The notes under the pieces: model-generated
Told to the model about the DNA's origin: nothing
The model's database searches: none
The model's input: only the letters and a program-made list of their open reading frames with translations
Program-made: the position numbers and the translations under genes
Origin: Flammula alnicola
Lineage: Eukaryota; Basidiomycota; Agaricomycetes; Agaricales; Strophariaceae
NCBI GenBank assembly: GCA_015499995.1
Contig: JADNRV010000034.1
Coordinates: forward strand, 310,001 to 374,000
Direction of reading: 5' to 3'
Length of the DNA stretch: 64,000 nucleotides
Part shown: positions 12,577 to 25,279 of the stretch, in pieces
Position numbering within the stretch: the first letter of the stretch is position 1
Layout: every line of letters starts with the position of its first letter

Positions 12577-12729
12577 GAACGTCGGGAATAAGATATGAGC
12601 GCAGTTTGAGCCAAGTCAGCCGGAGCAACCTTGGCGGAGTCGGTGCTCGTGACGAGTTAGTACGCGCTAATTTTTACGTGTTCTTTGAACTTCTTTCACT
12701 TGTCCTTTCTCTTCGACGTTATTTAGGGT
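12577..12729. promoter_or_regulatory. Shared divergent promoter of MINDY and RING-finger genes
   Basis: These 153 bp separate the two start codons and must hold both core promoters. The first gene removes ubiquitin and the second probably attaches it. TTAGGG occurs once just upstream of the RING-gene ATG. Confidence 0.45.
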
Positions 12730-14979
12730 ATGAAAAGGAACACTCGGTCCCAAACGAAGCTCAAACTCGCGAGAGAAACACCCTTAAACCTTCCAGATGA
12801 CCTTCCAGCACCCTCAACAAGCCGAATTCTTGGTCCACGGTCTCGCGCAACGTCCTTAGCACGTTCAGCGTCGAGATCGACGTCAGGGTCGCGCGGCTCT
12901 TCACTTTCTCGAGAGTCATCTGTATCCGGTTCAAGGCTGGGTGGTTGGAGGTCTCTACTAGAGGCGCAGCTTGCTAGTCCTGGTGGGACAATCCAGGCTT
13001 CAACGGATGCATTCACAAATACGGCAAATCTTACTATCGGGCCAGGAAATAATCAACTGGGGCCATTTGCTGCTCCTTTAAATTTGGACAACGACAACTC
13101 CGTTGGCAAGAGAATCTCACAAGCCACTCGAGATCCGTCTTCCGTCCAGTCATCATCCTCAACCGACGTGCCGCTAGGACAACAAACCCACGGTAGTATG
13201 CTTTTGGACCGAGGTGAAGTGTCTCAAGGTAGAACGAGTATGTTGGAAGAGACCGCGGACATGGATTATCATCGAGATCCATTGGTTGCAAAAGACATGC
13301 CAGCCAGACAACAAACATACGAGCTTGTTAGTACGCGCGTAGGCCCATGCGACCCAGTTCAGGATCATTCACTTCCTCGAGGATCGTCTCCTTCCGGTTC
13401 AAGGCTGGGTGATTTGAGGTCTCCACCAGATTGTTCACTTTCGGAGTCGCAGCCTGCTAGTGGGACAATCCAGCCTGGAACGGACACATTAACAGACGCG
13501 GCGAATCTTATGATGAACGGGCCAGGAAATAACCAATCGGACCCATTTGCAGGTCCTTCGGACGACGACTCCTCTATTGGCAATAGCCACCCACTTGCCA
13601 CTCGATATCCATCTTCCGTCCAGTCATTCCCAACTGACATGCCGCGGGGACAACAAACCGACGATTCTCATATGCCTTCGGACCGAGGAGAATCATCTCT
13701 AGGTAGAATGAGTATGTTTGGAGAGACCGCGGACATTGTTAATAATCGGGATCCATTGGTCTCAAAAGACATGCCAGCCAGAAAGCAAACATACGACCCC
13801 GTTGGCACGCACACAGGCCTAAGCGACTCCATTCAGGATCGAACAAGCGCTGTCGGAGAGACTGCGAACACAAACATGGACTGGGAACACTTTGCTCAGT
13901 GGGAATCTCTGCTTGACCCTTCGATGCGGCCTGCGCCTTCGGGAGAAAACGAGACCTATCGGACACAAACACAGGACTCTTCTGCTGATCCAAGTAATTC
14001 CCCCACTCCATCCTCTGAATACAACACTGGGCCCGCAAACTTTCAAATATTAGGCCAATGGCAGCCTCTTACTGGACCTCCGCTATTCCCATCGGTAGCT
14101 GGCTATTGGAACGAAGCATCCAACTCTTCATCGGCGAGAGAGCTGGACTTCGGAGGCCCGTCTGGCTCGGGAATAGGATCCGGTTCGACAAGCTCGAAAA
14201 GAAAGAGACCTCCAGAGGTCGAGTCGACTTCTTACTCTTCCCAGCACCACTTCTCGCCTCCTTTCCCGACAAACAGCATGTCTTCCCCACAGAGATCGTG
14301 GCACATGGACTCGGACAACGAGGTTGCAGAGCAGCTATTGTTCTCGGATAGTCACTCCAGCTCGCAGTCGCTGGTTCTTGGAGGAGGCACGTCCGTTTAG
14401 ATATTCTCCTACTTTACTTTATTTACTTTTTTTCGCAGAACCCGAGCCGTCGTCACAGGGGCGTAAAGGAAAGGACCGCAAAGGCAAGGCGCGAGCTAGG
14501 ACCCCACGCAGCCCTGCACCCGTTGACTCCGACGCTGTCATTGTCATTCCGGACACGCCGCCTTCTGCCAGCACCAAATCACTCGCGACGTCGGCCGCGG
14601 CAGTGGAGGAAGACCCAGACGCTGGTAAAACATCTTCAAAGAAACCCCCAGCAGACCCTCTCTCGTCCTATACCTGCCCCATCTGCTTCTCTCCGCCGAC
14701 CAACGCGACCCTCACACCGTGTGGCCACATATGTTGCGGTGCATGCCTGTTCGCTGCCGTGAAAGCGACGTTGCAGCGCGCGGCGCTTTCTGGAATGGGT
14801 GGTGCTCAAGACGGGCTGGGCGAGGCGCGGTCAGTCGGAATACGATGCGTCCTCTAATTATTCTGCGATGCTAATCTCGTCGGTTTAGGTGTCCAGTGTG
14901 TCGTGCAACTATACCAGGATGGGATGGGAAGGGAGGAGGAGTGATTGGGTTGAAGGCGAGGGCTATATTCAGCTTGTGA
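12730..14979 (+). CDS. RING-finger E3 ligase with SUMO-interacting motif, Slx8/STUbL-like
   Basis: Likely E3 ubiquitin ligase. A long low-complexity Ser/Arg- and Pro-rich N-terminus (MKRNTRSQTKLKLA, then RSRATSLARSASRSTSGSRG) is followed by two about 155-residue internal repeats. After an intron near 14395-14446 (exact sites uncertain) comes SDAVIVIPDTPPS, which fits a SUMO-interacting motif (hydrophobic VIVI next to acidic residues). A C3HC4 RING follows: CPICFSPPTNATLTPCGHIC, CGAC, and, after a second intron (about 14830-14889), CPVCRATIP. The tail GGGVIGLKARAIFSL resembles the short hydrophobic end of Slx8-like RINGs. The SIM-RING layout suggests a SUMO-targeted ligase; the RING itself is clear, the SUMO link is inferred. 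Confidence 0.82.
12905..13845 (+). repeat. In-frame tandem duplication of about 470 bp inside the RING gene
   Basis: Two diverged copies: about 12905-13373 and 13374-13845. Shared landmarks recur with 468-bp spacing, such as TCCGGTTCAAGGCTGGGT at about 12924 and 13392. At protein level the pairs are SGSRLGGWRSLLE/SGSRLGDLRSPPD, GPGNNQLGPFA/GPGNNQSDPFA, and DPLVAKDMPARQQTY/DPLVSKDMPARKQTY. The frame is maintained through both units, so the repeat is probably translated. Confidence 0.85.
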
Positions 14980-16229
14980 TCTTGTGCTTTCATTCGAACG
15001 CGAATAAATTTGTCGTTAAAACTAATTGGCTCTTTTCTCCGTTTCAGCTTGTCAGGCTTGCTGGATACTTGAGACTTCTTGAACGATCTTGTAATGTGTT
15101 GTCTCACGATATACAACGAGGTTATAGGAAATGCGCCCAGCGTGAACTCGACGCTACGAACTCGACGCTATCTTACATCGATTTCAAAGAAACGTGTACA
15201 CGATTCTCGAACACACTTTGAGCCAGGACCACTATATGACATGGATCCCAGGTCCTGCGTAGTATGACTCCTCTCGTTTGAAGTTTATTAGAAGCAACAT
15301 GTTTCAACGCACCTAACTCACAATACCATTTTCCATAGGCTCCAATGGACGAAAGGCCGAATTGGCGAGCCTGAACAAATGAGATCTGCCTGATTTCATT
15401 CATTAAACTTTCTGGTGCCAGGTCCAGACGTACACACCCAACAACTTCAAGTGCAGCTTGCATAGAATTAGAATTAGAATGAATTTTGGCTAACTACATT
15501 ACATAAGTAATTCAGGTAACTATGTTACCTCGCTAGCGCATCGTAGTAGTAAGTAGGGTAGATAAATCAAACATAAGATATTTGGAGACGGGAGGAGGAA
15601 GAGACAATATGAGAGAGATGGTTAGGTAGCAGACTTGATTGTCCTGGCATATTCTTGCAGTCCAGACCGCGGCTATACAGTCGGTCGAAGGCTGAGGCGA
15701 CGTCATTGTATGCGGCCTGAGTCACGTGATAAAAGTGACATGCAGTCGTCACTTGTAACTCAGCTATGTAACAGGCAGCTTTCAAAGTGAACTTTGTCGA
15801 GCTCGATCCCAGCTCCAGAATCCCAGCCATCTAGAACGCCATCGGCAAGAACGCCGATTCGTAAAAATATCTTTGAAAGATAGGTGTATGTATGTCATTC
15901 ACGCTCGAAAGGTCCCCAAATTTGCTGATTCATGGAGCTTACTACAGTGAGACACGATGGGACACGCTCCGAGTAATTGTGTGCATTATACGTACGCCTG
16001 TTCAATATCGGCATGTAATTCGCATCGTTCTATCCGTGTATTTGTCAAAAGGATTACAGGTGGCTTGCCGCGGAGCAGAGACGCACTCGTTCCGGTCGAT
16101 CCTAAGGCGCTTTTTGAATGACGAATGTCTGACAACGATCTTTCCTTGTAAATCGGGTGTTTGCTCCTATCAGCGGTTTAGACACCCCATTCCTATATAT
16201 CAACCTAGGCGGGCTCAATACTGCCTCTT
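14980..16229. other. Intergenic region upstream of ABC transporter
   Basis: No recognisable gene in about 1.25 kb. Two minus-strand open frames (15567-15830, 87 residues; 15173-15463, 96 residues) show no known motif and no clear splice link. TATATA at about 16194-16199 lies about 35 bp upstream of the ABC transporter ATG and could be its TATA element. Confidence 0.45.
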
Positions 16230-19200
16230 ATGGACCCTCCTCTACCAGCCATTATGACCACTTCGCCTGACGATGCTAACCATTCTCAGGCCAGAGAAGA
16301 AAGAGGAACCCCTGCACCAGGCATACAGGAAACATCGGCCATTTCACCTTCTATACCTACTCAAACCACGAACGAAGAACGAGAGCGCGAGCTACATTGC
16401 CTTTCCTTGCACGCGCCGCCTCCAGTCGATCATAACCTCGCGCCAGAAAGACCAGGATTGGAGATAGGCCGCACATGTTCGCGTGTATCGGTTAATTACT
16501 TCGATCCAGAGGGTGTTCTTTCGCTCTCAAAATCTCTGAGCCGCCGAATTGCAGAGGAGACGGGTGCTTCAGGTTCTGATCAGTCGACATCTTTAGGTTC
16601 AGAAGCTACACTGCATGGTGCAGCCCAGCATCCTTTCGATTTCGAAAAAGGTCTGCGTCACTATCTCAAGAAGTTCGTGTCGTACAATTTTTTCTTGAAA
16701 TAATGTTACTCATCGTACTACCTTTTCCACATAGGCGAGAAGAAGCAGATATTAAGTCCCGCGAGCTTGGGGTGGCATTCGAAAACCTTCGTGTTATAGG
16801 TTTGGGTGCGTCGGCAAGTACTCAACCAACTCTGGGCAGTCGTCTCAATCCCCTGAACATCTTTCGGGCCATTCAAACTGCTCGACACCCACCGCTGAGA
16901 AACATCATAAGTGGGTTTGAAGGCGTGGTGCGTCCTGGCGAAATGCTCCGTAAGTGGCTGCAACATTTATAATTAAGGTCGTACGCTCATCTACTTGCAG
17001 TGGTCCTTGGGCGTCCTGGATCCGGCTGCAGCACTTTCCTCAAAGTGCTTGCCAATCAACGCGAAGAATTCCATGCGGTCGAAGGCGACGTGTATTATGA
17101 CTCTCTTACTCCAGCCCAAGTGTCCAAACATTATCGTGGCGACGTCCAATACTGCCCTGAAGACGATGTACACTTCCCGACTCTGACCGTAGGCCAGACC
17201 ATACAATTTGCTGCATCGACAAGAACACCTCGTGCCCGTATCCAGGACATGTCCAGAGAGGAATACACCCAAAAAGTAACAGAAGTATACGCAACCATAT
17301 TTGGTCTCAATCACGTCAGAAACACGCCCGTAGGGGATGCATCGATCCGTGGTGTCAGTGGAGGCGAGAAGAAACGTGTTTCGTTAGTCACTTTTCCCTT
17401 CCATATCTCTGGACTCTCTATCTGACCTTACTGGTAGGATAAGCGAAACTCTTGCTACAAACAGCCTTATCACATCATGGGACAAGTGAGTCTATCTTTG
17501 CCAGTATATTTGGAATATCTGAATGCTGATCGATTGTTTCTCATAGCTCAACGCGAGGCCTTGATTCTAGCACGGCCCTGGAATTTGTTCGCGCTTTGCG
17601 CATTGCTACCGATCTCGCAAAGAATGCCACCATCGTCTCGATATATCAAGCCTCAGAGTCGCTTTTCAAAGTCTTCGACAAGGTCTGTCTGATCTACGAA
17701 GGAAAGATGGTCTATTTCGGACCCGCCAGCCTCGCCCGCCAGCACTTTATCGACATGGGTTATGTTCCTGCCAATCGACAGACAACCCCTGATTTCCTTG
17801 CATCGGTGACGGACCCACTCGCGCGGACCATGGTCAGCAACGACAACGACAACAGGCCTCTCGACAAGAGAAATCGACCAATTGCTCAGACAGCACTTGA
17901 GTTCGAGGAGTATTACAGGAACTCGGAAGTCTGTAAGGTGAATAAAGCAGACGTAGCTTCGTATAAGCACGACACCGTGGATAAGCATGAGAGGGTTTTG
18001 GCCTACAAACAGAGTGCGAAGGAAGAGCATGCGCAACACACTCGTTACAAAGTACGTATCTACAACTCTTATGCTAGATTTACCCTTGACCCTTTTTTGA
18101 CCCTTTCAGAGCCCCTACCTGATCTCCATCCCGATGCAAATTCGTATTGTCATGCTCCGTCGGGCGCAAATTATGAAGGGGAACTTTACTGCTCAAGCGC
18201 TCTCGACGACGTCAGTTGCTTCGATTTGTCGACCACTTCTTCTACTGACACTTCATTCAGTACATTTGTCTTGCAGGCTATCATCCTTGGCACAACTTTC
18301 ATAAGAATCCCCGACGACACAGGAGCCTACTTCTCGCGTGGTGGTGTCCTATTCTTGTAAGAATTGTCCGTTCGTGGATCGAACTTGATGGCTTACCTGT
18401 TGCTCTTCAGCTCAGTTTTCCTTCCGGCGCTCTTCAGTATGTCTGAGATTCCGGCATTGTTCTCCCAGCGACCGATCATTCTTCGCCATCAAAAGGCGGC
18501 CATGTACCACCCAATGGTTGAGGCCCTAGCGATGACGCTCGTGGACGTTCCATTTACTCTGGTCACTATTATTCTTTTCACGGTTATTCTATACTTCATC
18601 GTCAAGCTTCAGCAGACCGCTGCTCAATTTTTGTAAGTTCTTTAACTGTCGCTTTACAAAGCTAACGATATTTTTCAGCACATATTTTGTATTCATCCTA
18701 GTTGTCGCGCTTTCTATGAAGGGTTTCTTCCGCGGCCTCGCGGCCGCCTTTCCAAAGGTAGCACCTGCGCAGGCTGTGGCAGGAGTGTTGCTCCTAGCTT
18801 TGTCACTTTACACCGGTTATCAAATACCCCGGCCTTCCATGATCGGTGCTCTTCGTTGGATTTCGTATATCAATGTATGTTCTGAGTATTATGATGAGTG
18901 GTACAGTATAACTAATTATCGCGCTTTAGCCCGTGCGGTACGCTTTTGAAGGCCTCATGACAAACGAATTTCACACCTTGGACGGCTCATGTTCTTCTCT
19001 CGTACCTTCCGGTCCAGGATATGAAGGCATATCTTTAGCCAACCAAGTCTGTACTGTCCTTGGGTCACAACCAGGTCAAGCTACTGTCGAAGGTAGTCTT
19101 TATCTCGCCCTATCATTTGGTTACTATCAAAAGAACCTGTGGCGCGTAAGCAGAGTTTAACCCCTTTATGGGGTGTTTCCTGACTCAAGATCTAGAATTT

Positions 19201-22090
19201 CGGTATACTGGTGGCCTTTGGAATTTTCTTCCTGCTCTGTCTACTCACCTTCACTGAGTTGCGCACCGGTCACAGTGGCGAAGGCTCTGTATTGCGGTAC
19301 AAACGAGGTTCAAAGGCCGAACTTATCAAGGAGGCCCAAGCCGCGGTCGGAAACGACGAAGAGAAGGAACAAGCCGCCGCCGCACCAGCTCTGCATGCTG
19401 AAACGGAGCAGCGAACCATCGACGAAGACAGGAAAGCGAAAGAGGCGATGGCAGAGCAACCCAAGATGATCAATACTTTCTCCTGGCAGCACATCAACTA
19501 CGTTGTCCATGTTTCTGGAGAACAACGTTTGCTGTTGGATGACGTTTCGGGGTTTGTCGCGCCTGGAAAGTTGACGGCCTTAATGGGAGAGTCTGGCGCC
19601 GGAAAGGTATTCTGTGTGTCCAGTCGTGTGCTTTTAATTGTTCTAACAATTCGATTTACAGACTACGCTTTTGAACGTTCTTGCTGAACGAGCTGGGACC
19701 GGTGTCGTCACTGGCGATCGCTTTTTCAACGGGCAAGCCCTTCCGATCGATTTTCAGGCTCAAACTGGCTATTGTCAGCAAATGGATACTCACGTTGCAC
19801 TGACAACTGTCCGAGAAGCGCTGATCTTCTCCGCTCGACTGCGTCAACCAGCATCGGTGCCAACGTCTGAGAAGGATGCTTAGTGAGTCATAAACCTCTT
19901 TTGAAGTCGACTAAAAAAAAATTGACAAGCCAATAGTGCCGAGACATGCTTGAAGATGTGCGGCCTTGAAGCATTCGGAGATGCCATGGTTGGTTCTTTA
20001 GGTGTCGAGCACAGGAAGCGTACGACAATCGGGGTAGAATTAGCCGCCAAGGTGTGTTTTTATCATTGCTGCTTAAACTCAGTGACCGACTTGAAGACTC
20101 CGATAGCCTCAACTATTGCTGTTCCTGGATGAGCCCACTTCCGGCCTAGATTCCCAGAGCGCTTGGGCCATCATGGCGTTCCTTCGCAGCCTGGCGGACC
20201 ATGGCCAGGCTATACTGTGCACGTAAGGGTTTCCCATCTGTTTCATTTTCATCCATTTCGACTGCTTGGCTGAACCATCCCTTAGTATTCATCAAGTATG
20301 GTTTCACTTCACACATTCCTTAACATCCTCTAACTTTTTATCTAGCCTTCTGCAGAATTATTCTCTGTAAGTGATCTACCTTTCTTATTTTAATCACCAA
20401 TTAAAACTCTCTTCTCCCTAGGTGTTCGACAGGCTGCTGCTCCTCCAAAAAGGTGGCCAAACGGTATACTTTGGAGACGTCGGGAAAAATGCGCAAAATA
20501 TCATTGATTACTTCGAAGCCAGTGGAGCTCGAAAATGTGAATCCGGAGAGAATCCGTGAGTATATAATGTTCTAGTCGCCTTGAAAGAAATTCTGACAAA
20601 CCTACAGAGCTGAGTACATGCTTGATGTTATCGGAGCGGGCGCAACTGCAGTCAGCGACCGAGACTGGCATGAAGTTTGGATAAACGCCAAGCAATTCAA
20701 GGACCTCGAGGACAGTATTGAGGAAATTCATACAGAGGGACGGAAACGTCCACCTGTTGATGCTACAGTCGAGACAGAATTTGCCAACCCATGGTTTTAC
20801 CAAACTCGGGCACTGCTTAAGCGGCAAAGTTTGACTTATTGGCGTGATCCCACATACCTTGTGTCGAAATTGATCCTAAACATCATCGGAGGACTTTTCA
20901 TTGGATTTACCTTTTTTAAGTCGAAGGATACCATACAAGGCACTCAGAACAAGCTTTTCGTACGTTTCAGTACAATTATGTCACTTTTGCCCATTTGTTG
21001 ATCTTTAATTTTCTCTCAGGCCATCTTCATGGGAACCATTCTGGTAAATATCATGTCTTCTTCACCTTGCAAACGACTGAACTGTCGCAGAGTGCGCCAT
21101 TAGGAGCTCAGCTTCACGTCCCGTATATCAAGGCATGTCTATCTACGTGCGACGAGTGTTCTTGTACTAAAGATTGACGCAATAGCTGCGCAATATCTAT
21201 GAGATCCGAGAGCGATCCAGCAGAATGTATCATTGGTCTGCATTGACGACCGCTCAGGTCGGGATGGAACTCCCATGGAACATCCTGGGATCGTCCCTCT
21301 TCTTCTTGTGCTGGTACTGGACGGTCGGCTTCGAAAGCTCTCGCGGAGGATTCACGTACCTGATGTTTGGCGTTTGTTTCCCCATCTACTACACCACTTT
21401 TGCCTTGGCTGTCGCTTCCATGAGTCCAACAGATGAGATCTCTGGGCTCATGTTCTCGTTTTTATTCTCCTTTGTGCTCACATTGTAAGTGATTTTTTTT
21501 TGTTTGATTCATAGTGTTCTATGACTGAGATTAAATTTAGCGACGGCGTAATACAACCTCTCCGCCAACTTGGCTGGTGGAGCTGGATGTATCATCTTTC
21601 TCCTTTTACTTATTTGATCCAAGCTGTGCTCGGCCAAGGTATGGCTGCCTTCTTCCCGCATGTAAATAGACCATTTAACACATCTTGTCAGTTGTTGGAC
21701 TTCAGCTCATCAACTGCGCGGAGAAGGAGCTTGTCACTTTACAACCTCCTTCAGGCCAAACTTGTGGTGGATTTATGGCTCAATATATTGCTACTCGGGG
21801 CGGATACCTCACAAATACGGACGCGACGTCTGATTGCCGCTTCTGTTCAAGCAGAACCACTGACCAGTGGATGGGGCCAGCATTTAACATCTACTATCGC
21901 AACCACTGGCGAGATTTCGGATTTTTCTGTGCTTACATCATATTCAATGTAAGCCATCCTGTCTCCAGCCAAAAAAAACTTCTTTAACGAACCCTTCCGT
22001 CAGATTTTCTGCGTGTACATGTTAACATATCTCGTCAGAGTTCGGTCGCACAAGAGAATGCGCTACATTTCAAAAAAATTACTACGCTAA
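16230..22090 (+). CDS. PDR-type (ABCG full-size) ABC transporter
   Basis: Plasma-membrane efflux pump with the (NBD-TMD)x2 layout, split by many short introns. NBD1: Walker [16 protein letters not shown], signature [10 protein letters not shown], and [19 protein letters not shown] across an intron at about 17487-17546. TMD1 contains [20 protein letters not shown] and [23 protein letters not shown]2: [20 protein letters not shown] spanning an intron, [17 protein letters not shown], and [23 protein letters not shown]2 includes [15 protein letters not shown] and [20 protein letters not shown] segments, ending [11 protein letters not shown] and stop at 22088-22090. NBD1 shows the PDR-type degenerate Walker A Cys (GSGCST), normal for this family. 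All core motifs are intact. Start MDPPLPAIM or MTTSPDDAN 24 bp later cannot be decided. Substrate unknown. Confidence 0.95.
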
Positions 22091-22346
22091 TCAACAAGTT
22101 CAAAAAGTCATCGTAGTTTCATTCTCGAAGTTCCGACTCTCGACTCTATTTTATCTCATTTCTTATATAGCTGTATCTAATAACGAGCCTTTAAGTCTCG
22201 TCGTAGTTGATCTTACTATATATACTTGCATGTATTTCCACCTGGTTGCAGTCCACACCTCGTAGATCCATTGTGGAATATTGTAAATGAATTTAATTAG
22301 GGAAAATGCGTTTTTCGGATGAATAGATTCTCTAAATACAAATAGT

Positions 22347-25279
22347 TCATGCGAAAGCAGCTTGCGAGCCTTTGCCGACTTGGCTAAAGCCGTAATTTTC
22401 ACCCTTGACAAATGCCCGCGTACACTGCGCCATTGTCACAGATCTATTGGAGAGATTGATGTCAGCAAAACGTCCAAATGACCACCCGAGATGACGGCTA
22501 AAGAAAGGCTATACTCACGCTCTTGATATCGGGTCTGTCTGGTAGAAGTTGGCGATAGGTTTCCGCAAAGGTGTGCCGACGGCCTTCACTCCACTTGTTT
22601 GGCCGGCAAGCGTCTTGAGGCCAGCGAGTGCAACGTCGACTGAGGTAGGCTCTGTGACGTCGTACCGCACCAATGTAGGCGAGATCTCCCACATACGGTC
22701 GCGCAGTTCAAGGACGTCATCGTAAGGAAGAGGAGTGCCAATAACTTCGGAGAGTGCACTGAAAGAACGCCTCCAGTTGAGCCCACAGACAACGAAAATA
22801 AGAAATGGCTAGAAACTCACCGAACAATCTTCCAGTCTTCCCTGGCCGCTCCTGGTGGGGGTACGGCGGCCCTGCCCATCTGCGACCTACCTTCCGTATT
22901 CACCCATGTTGTGCCTTTCTCGGTGTAAGCTGCGGCGGGTAGACACACATCAGCGAGCTGTGCTCCAAGGTCACCATGGTGGCCTTGGTATACGACGAAC
23001 GCCTCTTGTGGGATTGATTTGGGATCGACTTCGTCTCCGTTGAGAAGGTAAACGAACTTGGGCTTCGTTTTTGAGGCACGTGCGGAAGGAACGAAACCGA
23101 CCTCGTATGCTGCTGGACGAGAAGCCACCTAATAAATTTAGTTAGTTTATTGACTTATGAAGCTCCAAGTAGAGCGACTCTTACCCGTTGAAGAACACTG
23201 AATCCGTTCCACTCTGGTGTTACCAATCTATCCTTATTCGACTCCACGAACTTGGCAAGGGCGTTGTACATGGCCTTGCCATCAGGATGTTCGGCGAGCG
23301 CGCTTCCAACGATGATGAGGGGATGCTTCGCTTTCTTGAACTTCTCGACGAAGAGTCCTTTACCAGCGATGAAACTGCTCAGTGCCTTCGCGTCTTCGCC
23401 AATGAAATCGTATCCGTAGGCAGTATCCGCACGTTCGCCAATCAGACCAATCTCAAGACCAGTATGAAGCCAGCTCTTCCGGATACGAGAGTTCAGGACG
23501 GCGGCTTCATGACGTGGGTTGGTACCGACGAGGAGGATAGCGTCGGCCTTCTCAACACCTGGGATGGTAGTGTTGAAAAGGTAGTTGGACCGAACGTCGA
23601 CACCGTGTACTGGAGATTCATTTCCACCTGGTTGATCCAGAGCGAGGTTGTCCGATCCAAGGCGGTTGATGAGATCCTTAAGGGCGACCAAGGCCTCTGT
23701 GTCGGCCAAATGTCCAGCAACTGCCTGAATCTCGTCTCCTTTCGCTCCAGAAGATGCAAGACCATCAGCAATGGCAGACAGAGCCTCTTCCCAGCTCACA
23801 GGAACGAATCTATCCCCTTGCTTCACCAAAGGGGTCGTCAACCGCTGGAACTTGAGGCCGTCATATGCGTAGCGCGTCTTGTCGCTAATCCACTCTTCGT
23901 TGACATCGTCGTTCGTCTTCGGCTGAATTCGCATGACCTCAACACCCCGCGAGTCGACCCTGATATTCGAGCCCACAGCATCCATGACATCTACCGACTC
24001 CGTGTTCTTCAACTCCCATGGACGTGCGTGGTAAGCGTATGGTTTGCTTGTCAACGCTCCGACGGGGCACAGATCGACAATGTTTCCAGACATTTCAGAG
24101 TCCATCGTCTTCTCCACATATGTTCCAATCTGCATGTCATTCCCACGCCCCGTCGTGCCTAGCTCTTCCACACCAGCAACTTCGTTGGCAAAACGCACGC
24201 AGCGCGTGCATTGAATGCAGCGGTTCATGGAAGTCTTGACAAGAGGTCCCAGGTCCTTGTTCTCTACCGCACGCTTGCCTGTAATTTCATGGAAACGTGT
24301 CCGGTCTGACCCGTAGCGCATAGATTGGTCTTGCAAGTCGCATTCACCACCCTGATCGCAGATGGGGCAGTCTAACGGATGGTTAGCGAGGAGGAACTCC
24401 ATGACACCCTCTCTGCAATGATGAAGGTTTCGTCAGTCAAGATAAAAATGCGTTCAAGGCCATCAGCACAACGCTGAAGCATTTCGCCGGAGCAATCCAA
24501 CAAAATGGAATAGAGGGCGATGAAGGGCCTTCATGTGCAGATATAAATTAACATACCTAGCTTCATGCACCAGGGGAGTATTTGTGAAAACTTTGGATCC
24601 TGGCATGGCAGGCATTGCACTTGACAGAGTATTAGATAAGTTTTGCGCAAGAGAACGGTTAAGATGAGATACCAGGAGGCAACTGGCTTCGGCGAACGTT
24701 CCACTTCGACAAGACACATACTGGTGAAATAACGTCAGTTATCATGAAAGAAAGCGCTTGCAGGACGGAGCCCTCACCGACAATTACCCGCGATAGCCAA
24801 CCTGGAAATGAGAAGAAAACCAATGAGCTACGTGTTGAGGGACAAAGTATAGCGGTAGGAACGAACCTATCGTGGTAACAGAATCTATTGATATAGTCAG
24901 AACCAAGTTGATTTGGCTGGAACTCTAACGTAGAGCGTACCTGGGTATTGTCGCTCCAGCAGCTTCGCATGCTTGAATCAATGCAGAACCTAGTTCACAA
25001 CACGTTAGTATCATTATCCATCCTATATTGAACCGCTCGAACGCACCCTGAGGAACAGTTACCTCTTTCCCATCCACGGTGAGGGTGATATCCGCCCCGC
25101 GACTCGACGTTGAAGAAAACGACCTGCGACCTGAACGAAAGGTGCATCGTGAATCCCAAGACACTTTATCCAATGCTCCGAAGATACGAACTGCTATGTG
25201 GCGTATTTGTCGTCGAAACGACCTTCCCGAGTAATCCCGTCGATGTGGGCCGTGACACGCTTGATACGATGCGCAACAT
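22347..25279 (-). CDS. NDUFS1: Mitochondrial complex I 75-kDa iron-sulfur subunit (NADH-ubiquinone oxidoreductase)
   Basis: Peripheral-arm subunit of respiratory complex I that carries iron-sulfur clusters. The ferredoxin-like N-module is split into tiny exons: [35 protein letters not shown], then AGNCRMCLVEVE. Cluster ligands are visible in [20 protein letters not shown] and [17 protein letters not shown]. The molybdopterin-oxidoreductase-like part follows ([36 protein letters not shown]). The C-terminus ends [20 protein letters not shown]...AAFA-stop at 22347. I place the start at 25279, where a short first exon gives [19 protein letters not shown], an Arg/Ser-rich mitochondrial presequence that splices into [13 protein letters not shown]. 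It is convergent with the ABC transporter (256 bp between stops). Confidence 0.95.

Noticed and set aside
15173..15830. Two minus-strand open frames (96 and 87 residues) as a possible gene
   Set aside because: No recognisable domain, no consistent splice sites joining them, and ordinary length for chance frames.
23188..24162. Plus-strand open frame of 324 residues
   Set aside because: Antisense shadow of the complex I 75-kDa subunit, which has clear iron-sulfur motifs on the other strand.
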